Part shown: positions 1-6,682 of the stretch, in pieces
Layout of the letters: the number at the start of each line of letters is the position of its first letter
How positions within the stretch are numbered: position 1 is the stretch's first letter
Origin: Alloprevotella sp. OH1205_COT-284
GTDB taxonomy: Bacteria; Bacteroidota; Bacteroidia; Bacteroidales; Bacteroidaceae
Reading direction: 5' to 3'
Assembly (NCBI RefSeq): GCF_003859795.1
Contig: NZ_RQYI01000034.1
Span: 1 to 33,839, forward strand
DNA length: 33,839 nt
Translations under genes and position numbers: made by a program
The notes under the pieces: generated by a model
The model's input: only the letters and a program-made list of their open reading frames with translations
What the model was told of the DNA's origin: nothing
Databases searched by the model: none

Positions 1-49
1 GGGAGCAGGGGGAGATCTTCATAGGGTAAAGATACAAAAAAAGAAAGAA

Positions 50-78
50 TTGACAAAATAAAAAAGAAAATAGTTTTG
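50..78 (+). promoter_or_regulatory. Bacteroidetes-type promoter of the truncated surface-protein gene
   Basis: A -33 TTG at 50-52 and a -7 TAGTTTTG at 71-78 are separated by 18 bp, close to the Bacteroidetes consensus. The predicted transcript start is only a few bases before the ATG at 92, so the downstream reading frame appears to be a transcription unit of its own despite looking N-terminally truncated. Confidence 0.6.
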
Positions 79-91
79 CAGAGGTCTCGGA

Positions 92-886
92 ATGAATTGT
101 TTCATTGGCCATAAAAGCGAGTTGACTCTGCATATTGCAGAGGGATCAACAGGTTATGATACAGGAGGATGGGAGAGCTTTATTTCACAAAGCGACCTCT
201 ATAACGATGATACGGAGCACTACAACATGACAGCAGCCGAAAATGTATCAGTAGCTTATATGCGGGACTATCACCACACCAAATGGCAACCACTTTTCGC
301 TCCTTTCAATATTCCATATAGTGCACTCAGAGACAAATTTGAAGTCGCTAAATTGGCCGATGAACAGCCCGACGCGGAAATCGTGAAGTTCACACTGCTA
401 AAAGAGGATGAGACACTGTCGGCGCACACCATAGCCCTGATTCGCTCCAAAGAAACCGGCATACGTCCACTGATCGTGGAGAACACGTCCCGTGTCGCCC
501 CCAAGACGGAAAAGATTAAGAAAGTGGGCAATTTCGAGTTTTGGGGTACGAGCAAAAAATATTATGCGAAAGATGGTTTGGAAGGAGCTTATGTAATGAA
601 AGACAACTTTTTGCACCCTTATCAAGGCGCGATAGCTCCTGATCCACAACCGCTTCGGGCTTTCCGTTGGTTCATTTTGACATCAACCTTAGGTACTCCC
701 AAACTAAGCATCGAAATCGGCGATGGCGATCATATAACCCACATCAACTCCTCCCAAATCAACACCGAGGTAGCTTCATCTATCAAAGGGAATAAGTCTG
801 TGATCTATACTCTCGACGGCCGATACATGACAAAAACACCATCAAGAGGGATCTACATTCTAAATGGCAGAAAAGCCATTCGATAA
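92..886 (+). CDS. C-terminal part of a BspA-like/LRR-type surface protein, apparently N-terminally truncated
   Basis: The 264-residue product resembles the region that follows leucine-rich repeats in Bacteroidales surface proteins. It opens with a segment like the end of an LRR repeat (EGSTGYDTGGWESF). A module beginning NVSVAYMRDYHHTKWQPLF, where related proteins read roughly SYTRxFxxTxWQxLYVPF, follows at about residues 51-70. The end (YTLDGRYMTKTPSRGIYILN) is the typical tail of such proteins. No signal peptide and no leucine-rich repeats are present, so the product as it stands has no visible route to the surface. A good promoter lies directly upstream, which argues that the start at 92 is used or that the promoter once drove something longer. 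It may be a decayed remnant or a cytoplasmic domain protein. Recognition is from family resemblance only. Confidence 0.6.
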   Translation: MNCFIGHKSELTLHIAEGSTGYDTGGWESFISQSDLYNDDTEHYNMTAAENVSVAYMRDYHHTKWQPLFAPFNIPYSALRDKFEVAKLADEQPDAEIVKFTLLKEDETLSAHTIALIRSKETGIRPLIVENTSRVAPKTEKIKKVGNFEFWGTSKKYYAKDGLEGAYVMKDNFLHPYQGAIAPDPQPLRAFRWFILTSTLGTPKLSIEIGDGDHITHINSSQINTEVASSIKGNKSVIYTLDGRYMTKTPSRGIYILNGRKAIR

Positions 887-920
887 CTCCCAACCTATTA
901 AATTCAAACGCTTTTACCTC

Positions 921-1079
921 ATGAAGAAAACATACATCACACCGAGTCTACTTTGTTTGCAACTATCTACTGAGGGCGTTATGGCCTCCTCACCCTCAAT
1001 CGGTAAATCCACAACTCCCATCAATAATCCCGATACGCAAAGCATGTCGTTTGATGACGATTGGGATGAAGTCGAATAA
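921..1079 (+). CDS. Small 52-residue peptide of unknown function
   Basis: The peptide begins MKKTYITPSLLCLQLSTEGV, continues with a short Ser/Pro/Thr-rich stretch and ends in an acidic DDDWDEVE tail. I recognise the pattern, a basic MKKxYxxP start, a hydrophobic middle, then (M/L)ASSP and an acidic tail, from many short, mostly unannotated Bacteroidales ORFs beside surface proteins or proteases. I know of no established function. An in-frame ATG at 864 exists but overlaps the preceding gene and adds a basic stretch without family resemblance, so 921 is preferred. The gene lies 34 bp after the surface-protein fragment and is followed by a 12-bp hairpin, so the two are probably co-transcribed. 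It is too hydrophilic overall for a membrane peptide; a secreted or precursor peptide is possible but unproven. Confidence 0.6.
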   Translation: MKKTYITPSLLCLQLSTEGVMASSPSIGKSTTPINNPDTQSMSFDDDWDEVE

Positions 1080-1288
1080 TAAGGGAAAGTCGTGAATCAA
1101 TGAAGACACAGCTACCTTGACGATGCTCCATATGAGAAATCGCTTCTATCCACCATCGGAATAGAAGCGATTGTTGTATGAAAAAATTCCTCGTTCAGGT
1201 AACTCATTCTTCCCTCCCCCCAAAATATCAAAAATCCTGTTTACGTCTAATAAATTCCTAAATGTCATAAAACACGGCCTTTCATCGC
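1080..1288. other. Intergenic region between the small peptide gene and the gpx promoter
   Basis: Apart from the hairpin at 1138-1172 I see no gene, repeat or RNA signature here. The gene-free stretch continues to 1406 and includes the gpx promoter and an 88-base leader. Confidence 0.6.
1138..1172 (+). terminator. Hairpin, probable terminator
   Basis: A perfect 12-bp inverted repeat (AATCGCTTCTAT at 1138-1149, its complement at 1161-1172) encloses an 11-base loop and is followed by GTTGT rather than a strong T run. It lies 58 bp after the small peptide gene and plausibly ends that unit. Confidence 0.55.
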
Positions 1289-1318
1289 TTGCGATATAAA
1301 AAGAAAGTTCTATCTTTG
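1289..1318 (+). promoter_or_regulatory. Promoter of the glutathione-peroxidase gene
   Basis: TTG at 1289-1291, a 19-bp spacer and TATCTTTG at 1311-1318 match the Bacteroidetes sigma consensus closely. It implies a leader of roughly 85 bases before the ATG at 1407. Confidence 0.75.
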
Positions 1319-1406
1319 CACCACAGACAGCCGACGGCCGTCGTTTCGAACATAGACTCCGAGGTGCTTCGCCTCACATTTACTCCAACAAACAGCATCA
1401 CTCAAC

Positions 1407-1955
1407 ATGGCAAACGCATACGATTTCAAGTTATCCGACAAAAAAGGCAACGAAGTTTGCCTTGCCGACTATCGTGGAAAAGTGTTACTCATCACCAACA
1501 CTGCCACAGCCTGCGGATTTACTCCTCAATATGAAGAGTTGGAAAGCCTTTACAAACGCTTCAAAGAGCAAGGGCTCGAGATTCTCGACATTCCCTGCAA
1601 TCAGTTCGGCGGACAGGCTCCCGGTTCCGACGAGGAGATTTCGGAATTTTGCTGCACAAAATTCGGCGTGAGCTTTCCGCAATTCAAAAAATCGGAAGTC
1701 AACGGCGAAAACGCCTTGCCGCTCTACGCTTGGTTGAAAGGCGAAAAAGGCTTTGAAGACTTCGCCCCCAATCATCCGCTGACCCCCATTTTGGTCGAGA
1801 TGTTCGACAAAGCCGATGCCAATTGGCGCAGCAGTTCGGACATCAAGTGGAATTTCACCAAATTCCTCATCGATCGTCAAGGCAACGTCGTGGCTCGCTT
1901 TGAGCCTACCCACGATTTGGGCGACATCGAAAAGCAAATTTCCGCCTTGCTCTGA
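1407..1955 (+). CDS. gpx: Glutathione-peroxidase-family thiol peroxidase
   Basis: This 182-residue protein reduces hydrogen peroxide and organic hydroperoxides; bacterial members usually take electrons from thioredoxin rather than glutathione. The peroxidatic cysteine is C36 in NTATACGFTPQY, with Q70 in NQFGGQ and W148-N149 in WNFTKF completing the usual catalytic tetrad. The enzyme is a cysteine, not selenocysteine, form. C82-C83 in EFCCTKFGVSFP sit where the resolving cysteine of two-cysteine, thioredoxin-dependent members lies; C83 aligns best. Length is normal for a family member without a signal peptide, so it should act in the cytoplasm. It has its own promoter and terminator and precedes an OhrR-type regulator by 94 bp, which fits peroxide-responsive control, although no operator was identified. 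Confidence 0.93.
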   Translation: MANAYDFKLSDKKGNEVCLADYRGKVLLITNTATACGFTPQYEELESLYKRFKEQGLEILDIPCNQFGGQAPGSDEEISEFCCTKFGVSFPQFKKSEVNGENALPLYAWLKGEKGFEDFAPNHPLTPILVEMFDKADANWRSSSDIKWNFTKFLIDRQGNVVARFEPTHDLGDIEKQISALL

Positions 1956-1980
1956 TCGCCAAAATCCTCTTCGACACAGC

Positions 1981-2018
1981 AAAACCGGCTTAGAGGCTGA
2001 AAACCCCAAGCCGGTTTT
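1981..2018 (+). terminator. Rho-independent terminator after gpx
   Basis: AAAACCGGCTT at 1981-1991 pairs perfectly with AAGCCGGTTTT at 2008-2018 (11 bp, 16-base loop), and the 3' arm itself ends in TTTT. It sits only 31 bp before the ATG of the regulator, so it may also attenuate read-through into that gene. Confidence 0.8.
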
Positions 2019-2049
2019 GTGTATCTATCCATTTCAGTAGCACGACCCC

Positions 2050-2490
2050 ATGGCATACGACCAGCTCAAACTCGACAACCAACTCTGTTTTCGGCTCTAT
2101 GCCGCAAGCCGCCTCATCACCCAAGCCTATCGTCCGCACTTGGAACGAATAGGCGTGACCTATCCCCAATATCTCGTTTTGATGGTGCTGTGGGAGTCAG
2201 ACTCCCTTCCCGTCAATGACATTGCCAAACGCCTCTCGCTGGAAACAAACACCGTCACGCCGCTCATACAGCGCATGGAACGCGAAGGCCTCGTCACGCG
2301 CACGAAAGGCAAGGTGGACAATCGGCAAACCATCGTTGCACTCACGCCACGGGCACAACGCTTGGAAGAGGAGGCCGCCGACATCCCCAACTGCATGCTC
2401 GACCTGCTGTGTAAGAACGGAGTGAAAAAAGACTCTGTTTTCGGCATGTTGCCCATGCTCGACGACCTCATCGGGCATCTCAAAAAATAG
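2050..2490 (+). CDS. ohrR: MarR-family organic-peroxide sensor, OhrR type
   Basis: This 146-residue winged-helix regulator matches OhrR at the N terminus: C13 in DNQLCFRLYAASR is the reactive cysteine, and Y27 and Y38 occupy the positions that hydrogen-bond it (C15, Y29, Y40 in Bacillus subtilis OhrR, a constant offset of two). The helix-turn-helix follows at about residues 55-80 (NDIAKRLSLETNTVTPLIQRM), with a wing around KGKVDNRQTIVALT (residues 86-99). Extra cysteines C115 and C121 near the C terminus could act as resolving partners, as in two-cysteine Xanthomonas-type OhrR. The family represses peroxide-detoxification genes until oxidised. Here the nearest target candidate is gpx rather than ohr. 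No ohr gene is in the window. Confidence 0.88.
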   Translation: MAYDQLKLDNQLCFRLYAASRLITQAYRPHLERIGVTYPQYLVLMVLWESDSLPVNDIAKRLSLETNTVTPLIQRMEREGLVTRTKGKVDNRQTIVALTPRAQRLEEEAADIPNCMLDLLCKNGVKKDSVFGMLPMLDDLIGHLKK

Positions 2491-2495
2491 AAAAA

Positions 2496-2547
2496 CACCG
2501 CTTCATCGCCTTTCTCGTTTCCGAGGGGATGAAGCGGTGCTCGTTTT
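2496..2547. terminator. Bidirectional terminator between ohrR and the sulfatase gene
   Basis: CACCGCTTCATC at 2496-2507 pairs perfectly with 2528-2539 (12 bp). On the plus strand it is followed by a T-rich stretch; on the minus strand the stem runs directly into TTTTT (complement of 2491-2495). It can therefore stop both converging transcripts. Confidence 0.8.
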
Positions 2548-2649
2548 CGTCCGATCCGACTTGACGACTATCGCATCGCGGGGTATTCGCTCCGTTGTTT
2601 CAACATTCGGTTGCGGTCATCGTCGCCATTGCAGTTCGTTTCGGCCTTT

Positions 2650-4197
2650 TCATCGGGCAACGGCTCCGACTACTTCCGAAAGTTTTTGCTGCAAGCGGCG
2701 CAAGACTTTCGGATATTTTTTGGCCACGTTCTCTTGTTCCTCCACGGACTTCTTCATGTCGTAAAGCTGCGGTTCGGAAGAAAATCCGGTTTCGATCTTC
2801 GGCCCCCATCCCACCATGGGACGCCCTTTGGTGGGGGGAATGTACTTCCAGTCTTTCGTGCGAATGGAAACGGATCGGTTGTAGGCCATTGCCACGCTAT
2901 ACTCTCTCGACTTGTCGGAGCGTCCGAGCCATGTGGCGTGTTGGTCGCGGCTGTCGGTGGCCAAACTGTCGGCAACATTTCCCTTTGCCACGACCGCCAA
3001 TGAGCGTATGGCATCGATTTGCGATACCAACGCCTTGCTGGTTTTCCCCTGAGGCACACGACCCGCCGGCCAGCTCACGATGAACGGCACGGTGCTTCCG
3101 GCTTCGTAAGCACTGTATTTTCCGCCTCTCAACATGCCGTTTTCGCGATGATCGCCTTTGAGTTCCTCGGCCTGATCGGCATAGCCGTCGTCGAGCACGG
3201 CTCCGTTGTCGCTCGACAAGATAATCAGCGTATTGTCTGCTATGCCGCGCTTTTCGAGGGCTTCCATGACACGTCCCACCGTTTCGTCGAATTGAAGAAT
3301 GGCGTCGCCGCGCAAGCCCAATCCGCTCCGTCCGACAAATCGCGAGTGCGGCCATCTGGGCACATGGATATCATTGGTACAGAGATACATGAAAAAAGGT
3401 TGTTGCTCTCCACGACGCGCATTTTCGTCAAGATGGCGTTCCACCCAATCTATGGCGAAATGCGCGATCGAGTCGGCAATGTTTTCGTCTTGCCAAAGCG
3501 CACTTCCGCCGCCCTTCATGTAGCCGATGCGGGAAATGCCGTTCACGATGCTCATGTCGTGTCCGTGCGACGGCTGCAACTTCAAGAGGTGAGGGTGTGT
3601 TTTGCCGGTGGGTTCTCCCTCGTAGTTTTTCACGTAGCTCACCTCTATGGGGGCAGTGGGGTCGTAGTTTCTGACACTTCCGTTCTCGATGAAGACACAC
3701 GGCACGCGGTCGGCCGTGGCGGCCATGATGCAACTGTAATCGAAACCGATGTCGGCCGGCGTGGCGTCGATCGTACCGTTCCAATCCTGCTGCGCGCGGC
3801 GGCTGCCCAATCCGAGGTGCCATTTTCCGATAGCCGCGGTGGCATAGCCGGCTTCCTTGAACATGTCGGCAAGGGTGTACTGATGAGGACGGATGACCAT
3901 TTCTGCGTTGCCATCGGCCACGTCGGTGCCGGTTCGTCTGAAAGGATACTGACCCGTCAGCAGACCGTAGCGCGAGGGAGTGCTCGTTGCAGCGGCGGCG
4001 TGAGCATCGGTAAACATCGTGCCCCGTGCGGCCAAACGATCTATATGGGGAGTGGAAACTTTCCCCTTATAGCACGACAAATCTCCCGATCCGACATCGT
4101 CGCCCAACAAAACGATGACGTTGGGGCGTTGAGTTTGGGCGGAAACGATCGCGGCCAAAAGGGAACATCCCGAAAGCAATGATAATTTGGTATTCAT
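2650..4197 (-). CDS. Exported sulfatase, serine-type signature (S1 family)
   Basis: The 515-residue protein is a type I sulfatase of the alkaline-phosphatase superfamily. Metal ligands D33-D34 lie in VIVLLGDD. The formylglycine signature is S72-T-P-S-R76, so the residue to be oxidised is serine, not cysteine. GKWHLG and SSDNGAV carry further active-site residues. The N terminus MNTKLSLLSGCSLLAAIVSA is a signal peptide with likely cleavage after VSA. The ATG at 4197 is preferred; a TTG four codons upstream overlaps the stop region of the preceding gene. In Bacteroidales such enzymes remove sulfate from host glycans or mucins; serine-type enzymes need an anaerobic sulfatase-maturating enzyme, which is not in this window. 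It lies 12 bp after the LOG gene and is probably co-transcribed. The sulfated substrate cannot be told from the sequence. Confidence 0.9.
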   Translation of the reverse strand: MNTKLSLLSGCSLLAAIVSAQTQRPNVIVLLGDDVGSGDLSCYKGKVSTPHIDRLAARGTMFTDAHAAAATSTPSRYGLLTGQYPFRRTGTDVADGNAEMVIRPHQYTLADMFKEAGYATAAIGKWHLGLGSRRAQQDWNGTIDATPADIGFDYSCIMAATADRVPCVFIENGSVRNYDPTAPIEVSYVKNYEGEPTGKTHPHLLKLQPSHGHDMSIVNGISRIGYMKGGGSALWQDENIADSIAHFAIDWVERHLDENARRGEQQPFFMYLCTNDIHVPRWPHSRFVGRSGLGLRGDAILQFDETVGRVMEALEKRGIADNTLIILSSDNGAVLDDGYADQAEELKGDHRENGMLRGGKYSAYEAGSTVPFIVSWPAGRVPQGKTSKALVSQIDAIRSLAVVAKGNVADSLATDSRDQHATWLGRSDKSREYSVAMAYNRSVSIRTKDWKYIPPTKGRPMVGWGPKIETGFSSEPQLYDMKKSVEEQENVAKKYPKVLRRLQQKLSEVVGAVAR

Positions 4198-4209
4198 AGA
4201 TGATGACAA

Positions 4210-4749
4210 TTATGCTTCTCGACAAACGGCTTCGAGTTCTTCGATCGAAGCAACCACCCGAAAACTTTCTTGCAATTCGTGGCCGATGAGTCCTTGCTGC
4301 GTCAAACCGTCGAGCGTTTCCAAGAGCGGTTTCCAACAATCGTCCACATTGTAGAGCAACACCCTCTTACTGTCTGTGCCGATAGCGTTTGCGGCCAGCA
4401 CGGTAAACATTTCGTCGAGTGTTCCGGTACCGCCGGGAAGCACGACAAAGATGTCGCTCTCTCGCATCAAAACGGCTTTGCGGTCGTGGAGATCCGTCGT
4501 GCGAAATTCGACATCGAGCAACGTACTCACGCGCTTTCGATCATAAAGGATTTGGGGCACTACGCCAAACACGCGCCCACCACTCTCCCTGACCGATCGT
4601 GCCAAAACCTCCATCAGTCCGCAGGAAGAACCTCCGTAAATCAATGTGCGACCTGTCGAACCGATCCAATGCCCCACAGCTTCGGCAGCAGCATGGAAAG
4701 AAGGAGAAATTTCGCTGCGCGAAGAAAGAAAAACTCCGATTTTCTGCAT
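4210..4749 (-). CDS. LOG-family protein (lysine decarboxylase-like fold, possible cytokinin riboside 5'-monophosphate phosphoribohydrolase)
   Basis: The 179-residue protein carries the LOG motifs: GGSSCGLM near residue 40 (usual GGxxxGLMG) and PGGTGTLDE around residues 102-110 (usual PGGxGTxxE). The family forms a Rossmann-like dimer that hydrolyses nucleoside 5'-monophosphates to base and ribose 5-phosphate; older annotations as lysine decarboxylase are misleading. The start at MQKIGVFLSS (4749) aligns with family N termini. An in-frame ATG at 4806 would add 19 residues and is also downstream of the promoter, so it is not excluded. The gene is first in a two-gene unit with the sulfatase; I see no biochemical link between them. 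Confidence 0.85.
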   Translation of the reverse strand: MQKIGVFLSSRSEISPSFHAAAEAVGHWIGSTGRTLIYGGSSCGLMEVLARSVRESGGRVFGVVPQILYDRKRVSTLLDVEFRTTDLHDRKAVLMRESDIFVVLPGGTGTLDEMFTVLAANAIGTDSKRVLLYNVDDCWKPLLETLDGLTQQGLIGHELQESFRVVASIEELEAVCREA

Positions 4750-4830
4750 ATCGTCAATATTTTTTCGAGGAGGCGAGTCTATTCCGACCTTCGGAAAAAC
4801 GCACACACATCGAAGGGGTTGAAATTACGG

Positions 4831-4862
4831 CAAAGGTACAAATATTTTTTCGACATCGCAAA
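4831..4862 (-). promoter_or_regulatory. Promoter of the LOG-sulfatase unit
   Basis: Read on the minus strand, TTTG (4862-4859), a 20-bp spacer and TACCTTTG (4838-4831) match the Bacteroidetes consensus. Confidence 0.7.
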
Positions 4863-5269
4863 GCAATCATGCACGTTCAAAAGCCATGAACTGCCGACAA
4901 ATTCGTGCTTTGCCCAAAAGCCGGCAGCATCGTTGCTCGCCAAGAAACACTTCTCAACCTTTTGTCCACCAAGGAACACACAAACTTATCGGCTCATTTT
5001 CAAGAAGAAACGAACACCAACACGCGGTCTGTTCGCACAAAAGAGAAAGGTGGGTTCTGCATCGCGAGTAGAATTCCCAAACAATGAGTAGAAAAACGGG
5101 GTAGGAAGTAAGAAGGACACGAGTCGGCGGCCGTATTTCGGTATTCCGATTTTCGGAAATTCGCCGATACGATCCGCACATCTGCGACGAGTATCGGAAC
5201 GACCTGCTTTTTTTCGGTGAAAACCTCAAAAAAACAAAGGGCAAATAGGTGTTTCGCTTTTTTTTCCGT
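4863..5269. other. Gene-free divergent region between the LOG and hpt genes
   Basis: About 400 bp with no convincing coding capacity. It holds weak GAGTAGAA repeats at 5066-5107 that resemble the 21-bp family seen elsewhere. A stem at 5164-5170/5191-5197 (CCGATAC/GTATCGG) follows, with a T7 run a few bases downstream. Confidence 0.6.
5164..5215 (+). terminator. Orphan terminator-like hairpin
   Basis: CCGATAC at 5164-5170 pairs with GTATCGG at 5191-5197, and a run of seven T follows about 10 bases later. No plus-strand gene ends upstream, so it is either a chance structure or the end of an unrecognised small RNA. Confidence 0.25.
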
Positions 5270-5277
5270 ATTTTTGC
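5270..5277 (+). promoter_or_regulatory. -7 element of the hpt promoter
   Basis: TATTTTTG matches the TAnnTTTG element and lies 20 bp before the chosen hpt ATG. I find no clear TTTG at the -33 position. Confidence 0.55.
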
Positions 5278-5297
5278 ATGCAAAACTTTTATTGACC

Positions 5298-5834
5298 ATG
5301 GAGATCGTTACCGTAAAAGATAAAAAATTTGCCATTTCCATCACGGCGGAGCAACTCCGCCAACGCATCGCCGAAATAGCGGCTCAAATCAGCAAAGACA
5401 TGGAGGGGAAAAAACCGCTGTTTCTTGCCGTGCTGAATGGTTCGTTCATGTATGCCGCCGATCTGATGCGCGGCATCACCACGCCTTGCGAAATATCTTT
5501 TGTGCGTTTTGCCAGTTATGAGGGCATGCACAGCACCGGATGCGTCAATGAGGTGCTCGGATTGGCCGAGGAGATCAAAGGGCGCAACGTCATCGTGGTG
5601 GAAGACATCATTGATTCAGGTCTGACGATGCAACTGCTCCTGTCGAAACTCCGCGAACACCAACCTGCCGACCTCAGAGTGGCCTCGCTACTGGTGAAGC
5701 CCGGCAACCTGAAAGTGGAACTCGACATTGCTTACACTTGTTTTGAAATCCCCAACGACTTCATCGTCGGCTACGGCTTGGACTACGACGGAGAAGGACG
5801 CAACCTGCCCGCCATCTACACCGTGATGGAATGA
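5298..5834 (+). CDS. hpt: Hypoxanthine phosphoribosyltransferase
   Basis: The enzyme salvages hypoxanthine (and usually guanine) with PRPP to give IMP or GMP. The 178-residue length is normal. The PRPP-binding motif is VVEDIIDSGLTM with E102, D103 and T110; the loop LNGSFMYAADL (about residues 48-58) and the late FIVGYGLDYDGEGRNLP segment are also family hallmarks. The ATG at 5298 is preferred: an in-frame ATG at 5217 lies upstream of the -7 element and would add a basic unrelated stretch. It is followed 147 bp later by adk, another purine nucleotide enzyme, an order common in Bacteroidales. Cytoplasmic. Confidence 0.95.
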   Translation: MEIVTVKDKKFAISITAEQLRQRIAEIAAQISKDMEGKKPLFLAVLNGSFMYAADLMRGITTPCEISFVRFASYEGMHSTGCVNEVLGLAEEIKGRNVIVVEDIIDSGLTMQLLLSKLREHQPADLRVASLLVKPGNLKVELDIAYTCFEIPNDFIVGYGLDYDGEGRNLPAIYTVME

Positions 5835-5981
5835 TCTCGCCTCGGCGGGCAAGTCGCGGCGAAAGGCGATTCGGCCTTTTGATGCGACAAGTTCTCATCG
5901 GCCTTGGAACGGAAACACATGCTCCACAGGACGAACGATATTCTCTTTCCGTTTAATTCTTTTCCCCTTTCCTTTTTAACA

Positions 5982-6551
5982 ATGAAAAATCTTGTGATTT
6001 TTGGTGCTCCCGGTTCGGGCAAAGGCACACAAAGCGATATTTTGGTGGCCAAATACGGCTTCGACCACATCTCCACGGGCGACGTGTTGCGCGCAGAGAT
6101 CAAAGCCGGCACCGAACTTGGCAACACCGCCAAGGGATACATCGACAATGGGCAACTCATACCCGACAGCCTCATGGTAGACATTCTCGCCGCCACCTAT
6201 GATGCACTGCCGAAAACGAAAGGCGTGATCTTCGACGGATTTCCCAGAACCATTCCCCAAGCCGAAGCACTCAAAGCCATGTTGGCCGAACGAGGAACTG
6301 CCGTACATGCCATGCTCGAACTCAACGTGCCCGACGAGATGCTCATGGAACGCCTCATCAATCGGGGAAAAACCAGCGGACGCGCCGACGACAACGAAGA
6401 AACCATTGCCAAACGCCTTGGCGTCTATCACTCACAAACGTCGCCCCTCATCGAATGGTACGAAAAAGAGGGCATTCGCAACTCCGTGCAGGGCTACGGC
6501 TCGCTCGAAGAGATCAACGCCAAACTTTGTGCCGTGATCGATGCCCTCTAA
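5982..6551 (+). CDS. adk: Adenylate kinase
   Basis: It interconverts ATP and AMP with two ADP, balancing the adenylate pool. The P-loop is GAPGSGKGTQ at residues 8-17, followed by DHISTGDVLRAEI for AMP binding and FDGFPRTIPQAE. The 189-residue size and a short LID region (NRGKTSGRADDNEETIAKRL, with no zinc cysteines) identify the short, metal-free form usual in Bacteroidetes. The start at 5982 places the beta strand MKNLVIFG directly before the P-loop; an upstream in-frame ATG at 5904 would add 26 unrelated residues. It lies in the same orientation as hpt and ends before a probable terminator at 6568. Confidence 0.96.
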   Translation: MKNLVIFGAPGSGKGTQSDILVAKYGFDHISTGDVLRAEIKAGTELGNTAKGYIDNGQLIPDSLMVDILAATYDALPKTKGVIFDGFPRTIPQAEALKAMLAERGTAVHAMLELNVPDEMLMERLINRGKTSGRADDNEETIAKRLGVYHSQTSPLIEWYEKEGIRNSVQGYGSLEEINAKLCAVIDAL

Positions 6552-6567
6552 ACGACAATAAACCTCT

Positions 6568-6605
6568 TGCGCCGGCGACCAACGTCGGCGCATACTCCTT
6601 TTTTT
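6568..6605 (+). terminator. Probable terminator after adk
   Basis: TGCGCCGGCG at 6568-6577 pairs with CGTCGGCGCA at 6583-6592 (10 bp including one G-T pair). A run of seven T follows at 6599-6605, slightly further away than usual. Confidence 0.6.
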
Positions 6606-6682
6606 AAGGTACGTTTCCGAAGCGGCGTCCTCATGCCGTACAGAAGCGAAATCATCTCATTTCGAACCCCAGCTCAACCAAG

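Noticed and set aside
3019-4182. Long plus-strand open frame opposite the sulfatase
   Set aside because: It is antisense to a clear sulfatase and lacks any family signature.
4147-4197. Lipobox LSGC in the sulfatase signal peptide
   Set aside because: The cysteine is at position 11 with too short a hydrophobic stretch before it; hydrophobic sequence continues to a normal cleavage site after VSA.
5066-5107. Additional copy of the 21-bp repeat family
   Set aside because: GAGTAGAA occurs twice, but the spacing is 20 and the rest does not match; it was kept only as a remark in the intergenic description.
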